Shown: positions 23,390-36,300, counted from the first letter of the stretch. The stretch is DNA of 64,000 nt from Fragilaria crotonensis (GCA_022925895.1 JAKSYS010000065.1:62001-126000), one strand, 5' to 3'. The notes: generated from the sequence alone by a model not told the origin. A program made the numbers and translations.

Positions 23390-25150
23390 CGCGGGAGGTA
23401 TACTCAGTGGATTACAATGCAATACACGGAGAGTGTCATCGTTCGGGTCGGTGCGAGATGGACTCTCACGCCGACACATGCGTGGCAGGAAGTAATTGCG
23501 TGGTTCTCGAGTATACCGGGAGATCAGCTGAGGTCGAGGCTTATTCGCCTGATTACCCGTCGAAGCAGATTCCTATCGCAACGGTTGCAACGGCCTACGA
23601 TTGTCCGACTTCCGGGGCCACGTATGTGATAATCATTAACGAAGCTCTTTACTTCGGAGACTCCTTACCATTTTCGTTACTTTCCCCCTAACCAGCTCCG
23701 GGACAACGATGTCCACGTCGACGAACGACACAGGCAACATGCACCTGACTCGATATTCGGTATTCTCGTTCCGTCCGAACCCCTACGAATCCCTTTTACC
23801 CTCGAAGGAGTTGTTGCCGGCTTTGATTCGAGACCCCCAACCCAAGACGAGCTTGATAATACTGCCCTGCATGTCGAACTCACCTCCGACGTTGAGTGGA
23901 TTCCCCCACACCTTCGCGCTCTCGCTCGCGGAGGAGGATGTGTTGGACTCCGAAGACGAAGAGGAGATTACGAACTTGCGAGCAAGGCGCTTGAAGGTCC
24001 TACACTCCAAGGCAACGAAACAGAAGATCAAGAGTTGCATGCAGGTTCTTGCAGCGAGCCAGTTCCCCTTCGAAATGCAAATCGCAAACGAAGTAAATCT
24101 GCTGAATCAGACCGACCCGATACTGCGAAGGGTCGCAGCACTTACGACGACAGCGGATGCGAGCTCGGAGGAGATTGGCATTGCGGCGATACGAACTGGA
24201 GATGTGACTTCCGATGTAACCCCAGAAAATGTGGCACGACGCTGGATGGTTGGATTAGAGACGGCAAAGAACTCCTTGAAGGTGACCACAACAAGGAATC
24301 CGGTCGATACCGAATCCAGCGACGCGACGTTTTAAAACTCAGATGGCACATCTGCGCTATCAAGGTTGAGGGGATGTTTTACGCCGACATAATGGAACCG
24401 AAGATCAAATCAATTGATTCGCAACGATATGCTCACATTATTGGGAATGGCCGGGGATACACGAAGGCTTACCCGATGGAGCGTAAGAACGAGTCAATCT
24501 ATGCGCTAGATGATTTTGTCAAGAAAGTGGAATTCCAGAAGTATTGTTGTGCGATAACGACGCCACAATGGAAGGATGGGGCGAGTGGAAGAAGAGGATC
24601 CGAAGTATTCAATTGATCCGAAGTACACGGAACCCTATTCACCGTTTCAGAACAAGGCTGAATTGGACATCAGAGAGTTGAAGAGGATGATCCGAAGATT
24701 CCAAGACAAGACGCGATCACCAAGAAGACTCTGGAATTATCTCGTCAACCTTTGCGCAAGGATCAGATCCTTCGTTGCGGGACACATCCGGATCTACAAG
24801 GACGCTCTGCCTTCGAACAGGTCCATGGGTGGACACCAGATATTTCGCTCTACGTTATGCATGGTTGGTACGAAGTTATTTCTTACCTCGACAATGACAA
24901 CGAGCGGAAGTTGGCATGCTGGTTAGGGCCAGCAGAAGATTATGGTGGCGGGGACGCAGCGTTCCTGTTACCGAAGTCGGCAAAGCCAATCGTGAGGAGC
25001 ACGTTCTGGGCCCTAACACCTGATGAACGTGCAGATCGAAGGGAGGAGATCGCGGAATTGTTGGAATCGATAGAAGAGAAGATAGGGATAAGCGGACAAA
25101 CGAGGAGGTGGCGGAAGAGCTTGGTGAAAATCAGTTTCCCTGGTTGACAT
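23390..25150 (+). mobile_element. Copia copy 3: protease and integrase region
   Basis: The protease motif CEMDSHADTCVAGSN lies near 23452, matching copy 1. Integrase follows, with the D-containing FYADIMEPKIKSIDSQRY near 24380 and the E-containing FQNKAELDIRELKRMIRR near 24645. Downstream, a tail includes DEREDLTCWLG-like sequence shared with copy 1. Boundaries are approximate. Confidence 0.78.
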
Positions 25151-25349
25151 CTTCGGGGACTTGAATGACGCAACGGAGGACGGAGGAGAATTCCGACGCT
25201 CCGACGCTGATGATTATACCCCGGAGGCTTTTGATCAGTACTTAACTGCTGAGATAGTAACCGACCGCGGCGGAGATATCCTTCGCGGCACCGTGAAAAG
25301 CCGAAAAAGATCATGACGGAAAGCCAATTGGATCGTCAAACCCAAATCC

Positions 25350-27430
25350 TTTATTGGATTCCCGCGAATACCTTGTGTGTTTCGAGGACGGGACGGAGGA
25401 GACATACACTGCGAATCTAATTGCTGAGTGTTTATACTCGCAAATAGATGACGATGGTCGACGCTTGCAAGTGATGCAGGAGATCGTTGACCACGAAAAG
25501 AGTCATAGTGCGCTACGAGAGGACGAGGCGTACTACTCTACCAAGACTGGACCGAAACCAAAGAGAACGACAAAGGGCTGGCGCCTATTAGTCGAATGGA
25601 AAGACGGTTCCAGTACTTGGGTACCGCTGGCAGATTTAAAGGACTCTTACCCAGTTCAAGTTGCCGACTACGCCGTTACAAACAACCTGTCAAACGAACC
25701 AGCGTTCCGATGGTGGGTTCCATTTGTACTCAAGAAACGAGAAAGGATTCTAAAAAAGGTCAAGTCGAAATATTGGTCGGTTTCACACAAATACGGATTA
25801 GAACTCCCGAAAAGTGTCGCCCATGCGTTAGCGATCGACAAGAGAACGGGAACGGATTTCTGGACGAAGGCGATCGAAAAGAGATTCGGCGTTTTCCTGC
25901 ATTCGAGTTTATCGAAGACGACGACACAAAAGTTCCACCTGGGTACGAGTTCGTTGATACATATTTTGTCTTCGACATCAAAATGGACCTTACTAGAAAG
26001 GCCAGATTGGTAGCGCGAGGCAATATGACCGAGGCAACGAAGGAACAAACGTTTGCGTCTGTCGTGAGCAGAGATACGGTGAGACTCTTCTTCCTCTTGG
26101 CCGCTCTCAACGATTTAGACCTCTTGTCGTGTGATATTCAAAATGCTTACCTGGCGGCACCGAATAAGGAAAAGGTGTGGACTAAGTTTACTGATCAATT
26201 AGGACCTGAGTACAATGGTAAAAGAGCTATAATCGCGAAAGCTCTCTATGGCTTAAGATCGAGCGGAAGATCGTTTCGCGACTACTTGGCTAAGAATTTA
26301 AGGGAACTGGGCTTCGCGTCGTCGAAAGCTGACCCTGATCTGTGGATGAAAGCGGCGGTCAAACCGAACGGGGACAAAGTCTACGAGTACGTCATATCGT
26401 ACGTGGACGACTTGATTTTTCAAGGAATAGATCCGGAGGGCTTTATGGATGCCCTGGGACAGCGTTTTACCTTGAAGCCCGGGAGCATTAAAGAACCAGA
26501 TACTTATTTGGGCGTTGACATAAAGAAATTCCGTATCCCAGATTCTGACGAGCCCGATAAGGTGCGGTGGGCGTTCGAGTCAACTTCATACGTGAAGAAG
26601 GCGATCGCCGACCTGGAAAAGGAACTTGAAGATGCCGATCTCAGACTGTTGCCAAATGCAAAGACTCCGCTGGCAAGTGGATACCGGCCTGAGTTAGACC
26701 TTTCAGCGGAGTTGGGGGCAAACAATTGAACTACTATCAAGGTTTGATTGGCGTCCTCAGATGGATTTGCGAAATTGGGAGGATTGATGTTTTGATGCCG
26801 GTGTCGTTAATGTCGCGGTACTTGGTATCGGCACGACAAGGACATTTAGAACAAGTCTTCCATATTTTTGCATACTTAAAGCATCATCCGAGATCGACAA
26901 TGGTGTTCGACGATACGATCCCGACATTCCGAGGTGAGCGATTCGTCAAATGTGACTGGTCGAGTTCTACCCCGACGCAGCCGAAGCAATACCCGAAAAC
27001 ATGCCGACGCCACGTGGAAAGGATGTCACAATGTCATGTTTCGTGGATGCTGACCACGCAGGGTGTAGAGAGACAAGGAGGTCACATTCAGGGATCTTAA
27101 TATTCGTTAATCGAGCGCCGATACTTTGGTTTTCCAAGAGGCAGAATACGGTCGAGGCGTCTACGTATGGTTCAGAGTTACTTGCAATGCGACTATCGAT
27201 TGAGATGATAGAGGGACTACGTTACAAACTGCGGATGATGGGTGTTCCGCTAACCGAGGAATGCTCCGTGTTTTGTGATAATTCGGCAGTTGTGACTAAT
27301 TCCCGACCTGAATCGACACTCAAGAAGAAGCACGCTGCAATTAACTTTCACCGCGTACGCGAAGCGATTGCTGCCGGGACCATCAGGGTGGCAAAGAAAA
27401 CACACAGACGAACTTGGCAGATATCTTGAC
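25350..27430 (+). mobile_element. Copia copy 3: chromodomain-like segment, RT and RNase H
   Basis: The chromodomain-like stretch (LLVEWKDGSSTWVPLADLKD, near 25585-25645) precedes the RT. RT motifs: FDIKMDLTRKARLVARGNMT near 25975, LSCDIQNAYLAAPNKEKVW near 26130, ALYGLRSSGRSFRDYL near 26240 and ISYVDDLIFQ near 26395. RNase H: FVDADHAGCRETRRSHSG near 27040, FCDNSAVVTNSRPESTLKKK near 27270 and HAAINFHRVREAIAAG. The order is that of copia pol. Confidence 0.88.
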
Positions 27431-27659
27431 AAAGTTAATGCCAGGACCGAAGATGAAGGAGTTGTTGCATAACATACTCTGGTAATCGACGACCAACACC
27501 CGGGGACACGAATTGGGTAGTCGCGATATAATGGTAACTGTCCATCGAAAACAGTAGGTGACCGTCGCAGGGTTATATATGTTAACGACGTAGCCGGGGC
27601 CTCTGTCGATCGGTTCAGGAAGTGTGATTCGCCTCTGATTCAGGAACTTAATTCAGAGT

Positions 27660-27668
27660 CGCGGGGAC
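27660..27668 (+). other. Polypurine tract of copia copy 3
   Basis: CGCGGGGAC lies immediately before the 3' LTR start at 27669. The same sequence precedes the 3' LTR of copy 1. Confidence 0.7.
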
Positions 27669-27886
27669 TGTTGATATTACAAGCTACCGGTACTGTATCA
27701 TTCAGGATGCTATGAATCATGTATCAAGTATCAAGTACCATTATACGGTACTACATCTGCACAGTACGACTCGGGATTGAAGGATGACTCCGAACAAGGT
27801 AATGCTCACTTTTCTATGTTTTAGATAATTCATAACTGAATCAAGACATGCTTTCCTGCAAGGATGATCTACTTGTAGGATTAACA
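27669..27886 (+). repeat. 3' LTR of copia copy 3
   Basis: 218 bp, identical by eye to the 5' LTR at 21359-21576. It is followed by CATT, the target duplication also found just before the 5' LTR. Confidence 0.93.
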
Positions 27887-29897
27887 CATTCAATAATTTG
27901 GATAGAGGGCGCTGACAGTAGTGCTGATCTCCGAGACGAAGAAGGTGTGGTCGAGAGTGGTAGTACTGGATCTCGAGTGCTTCCGCTGACGGATTCGCAT
28001 GTGGAGATGAGGCCTGATGAAGACAACCATTTCGTGCGAGCCAAAGGCGGCGAACGTGTGTGCTAAGTGCAGACATGATTTGCATCATGCGAGATTCACC
28101 GTTTCGGACATCCTTATGCGGGCGATGCATATCCAACTGAGCCAAGTTAGCCCAATCCCGGGTGAGATAGCCTTTAACAGCCGATTGCCATCCGATCTGC
28201 TGTTGAGAAGACAAAGCAGCGACAATTAGGGGTTGAAGATGGGACGGGTACTGGTGAATATCCGGGGAGAATGGAAGATCTGATGTAAGCGTGTGGCGTA
28301 TACCATCAGCGATGAGGAACCGGATGGGATGAGTATCGGATGTGAGGATCTCCGATCGAAGAGCGACGAGACTTGTGGTGAAGGCTGGGTTGGAAGGACA
28401 TCGAAGAAAATGGTGATGAGTCTCCTCGGATATTTTACAGCATGGACACCGCTGTAGAGAGTCATCTTTGATGACGGATTCGCGAAGACGTTGAACTCCG
28501 AGTGGAAGCACTTCATGAATGAATTTGAAGTGTTGGATCCGAAGTGAGGGACGGAGCCGACGAAAATGTTTCCCAAACGTGTAGAAATCGACTAACTCCC
28601 AAACATCTGCGTCCCATCGTTCTGTCTTCTGGATTTCGGCGCGCTGGTGGTATCCATTTACATGGAAACGGATGTTGTCATCGTACTGGCCAGTGACCGG
28701 TGTGCCGTTGATAAACAGAGTGCTGCCAATGTCCGGGCGGTGATCCACCATGGGTCGGCAACGAAGTCTCCCATGTTCCCTGTATCGGGTTGCAAGGAAA
28801 TCCGCATCAATATTGAGACGTGCCGCGAGGGGGAGTGCGTTATAGGCGATCGAATCATCTTGATGAGCCTTAATCCAAACAGGTCGAAAGGGACGCCGGA
28901 GTACTCTGAGAGAGGAAGAAATGATGGATAAGAGATCAGCGTCAGAAGGCATACGAATGGAGCGACGCCGACCGCAATACTTCCGGAAGCGACTGATAGC
29001 AGATCTGCTATCTGAGTACCACTTGAAGGAACAGCGGTGTTTCAGACCCCAGAGATGTTGCAATGAGGACAAGAAAAGCAGAGCTGATGCGCATCCACCG
29101 AGTTCACTTCGTGTGGAAGAGTTAGTGTCGAACGGACCGTCCACCGGGCCCGAGCATGTAAACAGGACATGTTTACCAGTACTGAGGGTCCAGCCGTGGG
29201 TTGCAGAAGTTTCGCTGAGGCCACCGTCGGATGCAAGATGCAGTCGCGCCTTCGATCGAAAAGCGCGCCATACTTGAAGGTCAGTTGCCAGTTGTTGGAG
29301 TCCGTCAAGAAGGCGTCGCTCGGTCCTGGATTGAAGTGATGCGATATAGGACTGTATGTCCGGAAATGAATGTGGCAATGCAGTTGGGACAGCAGGTCGC
29401 GATATCGGTGAGATGGGAGGTGTTTTCCAGTAGGGGGTGTATCGGAGGTAGGAGGATCGTATAAAACGTTTCCACAGCCGCAGTTGGGCCTTCGAAGGCG
29501 GCGCCTGACGAGGCCATGTCGGTGACGACTTGAAGTTTATCGGGCGATGGCCATCCAGGAAACAGAGCAGAATACAATTCGGTCGGTTCGGATCACACAT
29601 GTCGGCCAGAGTTGCAACTTGTAGCCACATACGAACCAGGTTCAAATCAGATTGCTGCAGAGGTGTATACCGTTGCAAGTGTTCCGATTGCATTATATAT
29701 GCATCCGTCGGACCATGAAGTTTGTCCATGTGAAGGTCGGAAATTTGTAAGTGCATCTTATTGTTGCCGAGGAACTGACGCACCGAGAGAATCCATGACG
29801 GCGTGAGATAGGGGATAAAATGGTTTGGTTTCTCCAAAAGGTGAAAACCGACTCCTGCTTCTCGTTGCGAGTATTCCAGGTTCAGAGTCACAATCAA
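27887..29897 (-). CDS. LINE ORF2, RNase H domain and C-terminal part, cut by copia
   Basis: An RNase H fold is visible: LHLASDGGLSETSATHGW (first Asp), STRSELGGCASALLFLS (Glu), FKWYSDSRSAISRF (Asp) and VWIKAHQDDS (last Asp). A C-terminal region follows with a Cys/His patch (CPCCKISEETHHHFLRCP near 28430), seen at the end of many LINE ORF2 proteins. The frame runs to the copia 3' LTR boundary at 27887 (LSKLLN). Any reading beyond that into the LTR is not LINE sequence. Confidence 0.87.
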
Positions 29898-31764
29898 GAG
29901 AATTGGGAAGGAATTTTAGCGTTTCGAAACCAAAGGTCATACAGACCTAAACCTCCAAGTTCCAGGGGTCCGTATCGTAAGGCCGTCGATATCGTGCTTC
30001 GAATGTGGAGTCGTTGAAGGATTACTCTGCTGATTTTGGATTGGACTTTTGACAGTTCCTCCTCGTCTGTAGCTAGTGCGGCGAGACTGTAACGCATGGA
30101 TGGTACATAGATTGATCGGTGGAAGATTTCGATGTCTGTTTCGGTCAGACGCGGGGAGCGCAATCTTGTAGCGAAAGTGTCTGCTTTAGCCTTGAGTGAT
30201 GCCAGGTGGTCTGTGAAGTCACCCATAGGATTTAGTAGAACACCGAGCATTCGGATTGACTCTGTCGGCGAGGTTCGTTTGATAGCATGCCGAGTAGCCG
30301 ACTGTCCCTGGGTCAAAGAGACTGAGGAGTCTGAAGGTAGCATCTTACGAATGATCGGACGCCCGTGTTGCCAATCCCATTGTAACACGAAGTAGGTGCA
30401 TTTCTTGAGATTAAGCTTACCTCCGGACAGAGAAAGAAGTTTCTCCCATGATTGTGCAACAAATTCGAGGCGGGCAATAAGTTCGTCGTACGATGTGTTA
30501 TCGTCGCTAGAAGTGAAACCCACAGATGTATCGTCCACGAAAGCGTCCGACGACCGGGAATGAGAGCGACCACCATCAATTGGTTCAAAGTGCATTCGAT
30601 GTGGAACGATACGATCAAATGTGTGGAGCAGGAGAACAACGAAAGAGAGCCAAACAGCTGGAGAAGCGCCACTCCCTTGGCCAGTACCAAACAACGGCGC
30701 AAACGGAGTGCCTGAATAGTTCGATTCCGATACCCCGTATGCTGTTTTGACGGTGTACTTCATGAATTGTAAAGCATCTGCATGGAGGCGAACCGCGTTC
30801 TTTGGCATGCCGCACCGGCGCGCTGCCAACATGCCTAGTGCGACGATTATTCGGTCATAGCAGGCCGAAGCATCATTGTCAAAGCGGGCCATGTCGTGAC
30901 GAAGTATACGACATAGATCTGTGGTGAGTTGGATAAGCATGATGGGGTCCATAGCAGTCCGTCGAGGGATCGATCCGTGTTGGGAGTCGTGAAGAAGATC
31001 CAGCGCACACGCATGGCGGACGAGGCGATGTCCCCATTGGAGTTTCAGAAAGAAATTGAAATCTGCTTCGAAGAGATGAACGATACGTAGCCGATGGATG
31101 CACGGTTTCCCTGCATCCTTTTCAATCATAACATTCGTTGCATGACACCAACGTGGTATTGCGATGCCTCTGGCGACTGCAATATTCATAAAGTATACAA
31201 AACACTTCAATAAGACGGAATCCTGGATTAATGCCCTGTAATGTCCGAGGTGGCGACCACTGGGAGATGTGGACGTTTGCTCTTTCCAACCTCGAAAACC
31301 GCGAAGAACATCGTCAGGTGAAATCTCTGTGGGAATGTCTCCTTTGATTGTGACATGCGAAGGAATAACAAACGACGCCAAGAATTCCCTTAGATAGTTG
31401 TCTGAACCATACCAGTGACTTGGAATGATACCCGATAGAAGGTCTTCTGATTCTTTGGACAGGCTGGTAAATGTCAAAGCATCATGTATAATGCCGTGAC
31501 CGCATGGAGATTCGGATGCAGCACGGAACGATTCCTTGTTGTACTGTAGTATGTGTTGCTCCAGTTTGGGGCGAGTGAATACTGTCTCCCAAGGAATGTC
31601 GTTGGTCGATTGAGTGATGTCGTAGGCAGATTATTCCGAGTCAGTTGCCATACAAGTGGGTGGACCAGAATCTTTGAAAGGCTAGAGCGCTCCTCGGGTT
31701 TTACAATACGCCGAATGTGACCAAAAGTACTTCTTGTTGTCTCTCCAGAAATAGTATTCATCAC
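29894..31764 (-). pseudogene. LINE ORF2, reverse transcriptase domain
   Basis: The RT shows STSPSGRHLGHYRALI, RWCHATNVMIEKDAGKP, RLRIVHLFEADFNFFLKL, the MARFDNDASACYDRIIVAL region with the first catalytic aspartates, FGTGQGSGASPAVWLS, and the YxDD-equivalent DAFVDDTSVGF near 30530. The N-terminal part (31764-31474) and the main part (31477-29894) lie in neighbouring frames. The main frame stays open and conserved well upstream of 31477 (ESFRAASESPCGHGIIHDAL), so the true slip is earlier, near 31640, where one C appears missing from CTGCCTAC. The family is known from stramenopile genomes. Confidence 0.87.
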
Positions 31765-33368
31765 AATGCGTGCCTGTTGTTGTGACGTAGCCTTTGTCGC
31801 AGGATTGTTGTCCGATCTGTACGTGTCGAGAAGATCTTCGTAGCACTGAAGACGTAGAGGAGTTGCTCGTTTCTGTAAATGACGGAAATGGTTGCTGGCC
31901 TTGGTGAGTTCAGAACGAACTTGATCGACTGAAAGGGAACTCCGAGGAAAGGCTGGGTGAAGTTCGGATCACATCGTTGAACTTGACTTTGCCAGCGAAC
32001 GAAAGTAGAATGGAAATTTTTGTCTCCAAGGATCTCCCGAAAACGTAGAAGCCAGTACCTGCAAAGAATTGCACTGTTTCGAAGTGCTGGGGACCATGCG
32101 TATTTTCGGATTGGTCGTCGCAGGAGACGTTCGCTGAATTCCATAGATCGGCCTTGATCATTGTCCCACTTGATGAGTTCCGTTCGAACTTCTTCTCGTG
32201 ACATCTGTCGGTGCCGTTGATACAAATCTTCTATTCGTTCGATCATACGATGTTGCTTATAATAAACTAGCATAGCTGAGATGTATTTCGCTACGAGTTC
32301 CGGATTGCCCGTGTAGAGATCCCGTGACGTCGAAGGTGCAATCTGTGACCACGAAACAGTCGCTATGAAATCCGGAGAGATATCGATGTAGAGGCTGCGA
32401 TTTTCAGATTGGGGGCCTTCCGTGTATGCGAGTGTCCCGCTGCGAATAACCAGCCGTTTAGCGTCGTCGCATCCAAAGATAAAGTCAATTCGCCGATCAT
32501 GAGAGCCGATATAGGTCGATGGTGCTGGATCCGTGGAGTGAAGGTCATTAAGACCGCAGGATAGAACGAACTCAGAGAAACCACGGTCCTCGATAGTCGA
32601 ATTTGCGTCTAACATAAGGATGACGAGGTGCCCCAGCTCCTGGAGCCTCATTACCGATTGTTGAAGATCGCTGAGAAATTGCCGACGAGGATTAACGGAT
32701 GTTCCTGTCCGTTCACGGAAGAATTCGTATTCACGTAGGAATGAACTGCCAAGAGGCGCGCTCTGTGGAGATCCTTGACAAACTCGGTAGGCCGTGATAA
32801 TGGAAAGTTTCCTTGATTGGGTGCCTTCCAGTGTCACACCGCTCCACCGGCCGAGTCCAGTGGGATCAATAATATTGGGACCAGCAACGCGAGACGATAA
32901 AGCGCCAAAAACAGCCATAACGTTGCCTCCTGATTGGAAACTTTCCTTTAGAGGACAAGGATCGATTTCCGGGGATGCGGAGCCGAAAATGATTTTCGAT
33001 TGACGATGAAAACGTTGAGTAGCTGATCGAAAATCCGATGACAGATGGTGATGGGCCAAACACGTGTTGGTCTCGGTAAGGCCCATGATGTCGACCGATA
33101 GACCATGGAGACATTGATGGTAGTAACGATAGTCCTCGAGGGTGGAAGAATGAGTAAGTCCTTTAACATTTTGAAACAGTAGGCGAAGTGAGCCGTTCGT
33201 TTTGTGGTGGACGGATTCTCCATAGGAGACAGACGGGAATTGGTCGATGGGAGATGAGCGAGTTTTTCGTCCGGGACGATGGGATGGAATCATGAGAAGG
33301 CGAGATGCAGGAAGAGGAGTAGTGAGAGGGTCAGACTGGTGCCGGTGGTGCGTCCGAGATGAGAACAT
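31761..33368 (-). CDS. LINE ORF2, AP-endonuclease-like domain
   Basis: The frame starts at an ATG overlapping the last base of the upstream stop (TAATG at 33370-33366). Features of the exonuclease-endonuclease-phosphatase fold: LRLLFQNVKGL near the start (conserved Asn), IMGLTETNTCL (catalytic Glu), VILMLDANSTIEDRGF (DxN motif) and RRIDFIFGCDD near 32470. The enzyme nicks target DNA for target-primed reverse transcription. The frame is lost at 31761, where the RT part continues one base back. 535 codons are open. Confidence 0.85.
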   Translation of the reverse strand: MFSSRTHHRHQSDPLTTPLPASRLLMIPSHRPGRKTRSSPIDQFPSVSYGESVHHKTNGSLRLLFQNVKGLTHSSTLEDYRYYHQCLHGLSVDIMGLTETNTCLAHHHLSSDFRSATQRFHRQSKIIFGSASPEIDPCPLKESFQSGGNVMAVFGALSSRVAGPNIIDPTGLGRWSGVTLEGTQSRKLSIITAYRVCQGSPQSAPLGSSFLREYEFFRERTGTSVNPRRQFLSDLQQSVMRLQELGHLVILMLDANSTIEDRGFSEFVLSCGLNDLHSTDPAPSTYIGSHDRRIDFIFGCDDAKRLVIRSGTLAYTEGPQSENRSLYIDISPDFIATVSWSQIAPSTSRDLYTGNPELVAKYISAMLVYYKQHRMIERIEDLYQRHRQMSREEVRTELIKWDNDQGRSMEFSERLLRRPIRKYAWSPALRNSAILCRYWLLRFREILGDKNFHSTFVRWQSQVQRCDPNFTQPFLGVPFQSIKFVLNSPRPATISVIYRNEQLLYVFSATKIFSTRTDRTTILRQRLRHNNRHAL

Positions 33369-36300
33369 TAGGAGGTCGACTTCCGGCCAGGAGAGGGGGT
33401 TGCATTAGTGTTCTGCTCTTCTGGAGTCTGTGAACTTGCTGTGTATTGACTCTCGTGGTCGGTGTCGTGTTTTGAGTCAGACGCGTCCGCGTTGACCCGA
33501 TCGGAGGTAACTATCTCCTCCATTTGCTGCATCGCAAGATCAAGAGAGTCGAACGACTCCTGACTGTCGATGCATGGCGTTGGTATTTTGTTGCTTGCTG
33601 CCTCCAGTGCCTGATCAAGTTGTCGTCTGATAGACTCCTTAAGAGTCTTTTTCCCCGACCTTGAGCGTTTGTGTTCCGGGGATTGAAAACATCCAGTGGA
33701 TTCTGCGGACATCGACGATCTGGATGAACTTGAATGAGATTGTTGACTCGACGAGGCTGCGTTGGCGATGGAAGTTGGTACGATAGTCTCGTTGGTAGTT
33801 CTTGTTGTCGTCCGTGTGCCAGAAGTTTGCGCTCGAGTTTCTCCGTGCGGATCACGCTGATGCTCGACAAGATGCGAAACAACATTCATCAGTTTCGTGA
33901 GGGTTGTATTCATGTTCGTGACGTTGTCATGAGACGACTCCATTTGGGTCTTGACAGTTTCCACCATACGTTGTTCGAATAGTGTTAGACGAGTACCAAA
34001 GTCATTTTTGACGTCGTCAAGTTTTTTGTCGAGATCATCTAGGCGATGAAGTTGGCGTTCAATTAACGAGATACGTTCCGAATTTTTGCGTCTTTTTTGT
34101 CATTCACTTGCTTCTGACGTTGGATAACCGCGTCGAGTTCCCTGAGTTTCGCCATACTTGTTGACATGCGTCCATCACTCAACTTCGACGAGGGTGCAGT
34201 TTCAGTTGATGCGGATGTTGACTCGTCATCAAGGGATTCAGTCGCTTCAGATCGAGAGCATGGTTGCTGTATCTGAGTCGGAGAGATTCAGCTGGGGTTG
34301 GGGGACGTGTGGCTTTGCTCGAAGATGAGTATGTTATTCCAGATTCTGGGGATGCCTCTGACGAGTTGTCATTGCTGGTGTCGGTTTGTTGCAGTGGGAC
34401 GTTCGTCGTGTGTTGCGTTGACAATTTCTTGATGAAGTCAAGATTTGCGATAACGCTTTTGCTCAAATGAATGACAGGAGGTGGACCGATGCTCTCCCGG
34501 AAGCGAGCTTCGCGTTGGCTGAAAGGATATAGACACTTTCTGTATTCTTCCAAGGCATTTGTTGCTGCTTCTAGATGCTGGGGAGGGAAAAGAAGATAGC
34601 ACAATTGATCGAGACCACCATTGACGACGTCACACTGAGCGAGTGCAGTTCCTGTGATATCCTTAATCGTTCGGGCCCACTCGCGAGTCGTACGTTCAAT
34701 GACACTCCCATCTTGTAGATATTCCTTGCGAGGTTTATCTAGGTTGGAGAGGAGTGGGGACAAGGGAAGCCAGCGTAAGGATTTGACATAAGCGTCGTGT
34801 GTTGAAACAGACCTTCAGCGTCAGAGGTTGCCATTTGGGACAGAACAAACCGAGGAATAAAAAGTGCCGAGCCGTCACCAGTAAGGATATTTGCCAACGC
34901 TTCGCTTAGTGAGTGGACGTGTTTGTGTCCGCACTGGACTGCCAAGTGAGAGATTTGTTGGTCGAAAGGAGTTCGCTTATGCAAGAGGATGTCGAAAGGC
35001 GGTGTTGTCTCAGGAAGTTGTTGCCGAAGGCTCTGTAGATAACGTAGGCGATGCGTCGTCATCGGAGCCTTGAGGAGGATGAAACCATTCACAACCAGGT
35101 TGCCACTGGTGCTAGTACAATTGGAGAACGATACCGTGACGTTATGTTTTTCAAGCTTTTCCTGCGTGGATGGAAGGTTGCGCCATTTGGCAGGTGTGTT
35201 GCTCGAGAAACCAAAACGGATAGGAATAACAATCATAGATAGGGATGGTAGGATTCCGATTGAAGGACTGATGAAGTGTCTGACTTCAGAGGGCGTCATC
35301 TTCGAGATCAAATTATGAATATCCGTCCCCGCGTGCTGCCATTTGTAGAGTAGTCCGTCATCGTCATCGAAGATATCGTCAAGAAGCTTGTAAATTTCCT
35401 CTTTCAATTCCTCAGTCTGGCGAGAGATACGGGTAATATCAAGAGAAGTCTTCCAACGAAGTGTAACTCGGTGTGTTCCATCACAGACCGGAACGTTTGA
35501 ATTCGGGATCAACACCGATTGCTTTGCGTTTGAACCGGCAGAGTTGTCGTCCTCATGGTACGCGGGGCGTTTCTGTCCGCGAGAATCAGTCGAGTCACTA
35601 TTCTTCGAATTTTCTTCGGCGATTGTTCCTGGATTTGAACGAGTTCCACGGGCAGAGACAGCTGAAACAGAAGGCTTGACAGCGGGGGAGGTCCCCTTGT
35701 TCTTTGGCTTCCTCTGTTTAGGAGTAACTTCAGACCAAGGATTTGACAAAGATTGGGAGCGGGAAAAGTCTTTCCACGACGTTGTCTTAGTATCGAGTGT
35801 GAAGGCGGATATGGCATGGTTTGCAAGGAAGGGCTGAGCTTTCCTGGCGCCCCAAGCCTGAAGCTTCGGAGGGATATCGATCTCATGGTCAAGATGATAA
35901 GCATACTGGTACCAGACAAGGCAATACATTTTGAGAGGATCGGCAGAGCCCTCATCCATGATGGAGTCAAAAGTAAAGCCATCAACTACGTAGCGACCGA
36001 GGGTAACGTATCGGTGCCAAGCAGTAGGTGTCGTGGTTTTCTTATATTCCATCTCTGCCATGGCACGAATGTTGGATTCCGGAGTAGTTTCAGGAAGGTT
36101 CGTCACATAAACTGGAGGATCTATCCAGTCAGATATGTCAAAGTCGAAAATGGAATCATCGGGAGGGTTGAGGAACGTTGGGAGCTGGAGAGCGGCGGGA
36201 TCAGAGCCGTCGGTCATGGTGGTTTTCAACAGGAGTTCACGTAGGTGAAGTAGGGGAAAACGGACGAAGGACAGAACGTTGTTACGGGAAAAATTTACTA

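Larger units (their letters stand above)
21359..27886 (+). mobile_element. Ty1/copia retrotransposon, copy 3, with two identical LTRs
   Basis: Complete in structure: 5' LTR, primer-binding leader, gag, protease, integrase, chromodomain-like segment, RT, RNase H, polypurine tract and 3' LTR. The two 218-bp LTRs read identical, so the insertion is very recent. It lies in the minus-strand LINE, flanked by CATT on both sides (21355-21358 and 27887-27890). A 4-bp duplication is shorter than the 5 bp usual in copia. The coding region is broken, with several breaks, which contrasts with the LTR identity. Confidence 0.93.

Noticed and set aside
29894-31764. Stop-start overlaps in the LINE (TTGA, GTGA) at successive ORF2 junctions, resembling translational coupling
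   Set aside because: At the 31477 junction the downstream frame is open and conserved well upstream of the overlap, so the real slip is earlier and the overlap is a by-product of allowing non-ATG starts. One-base losses explain all ORF2 junctions.
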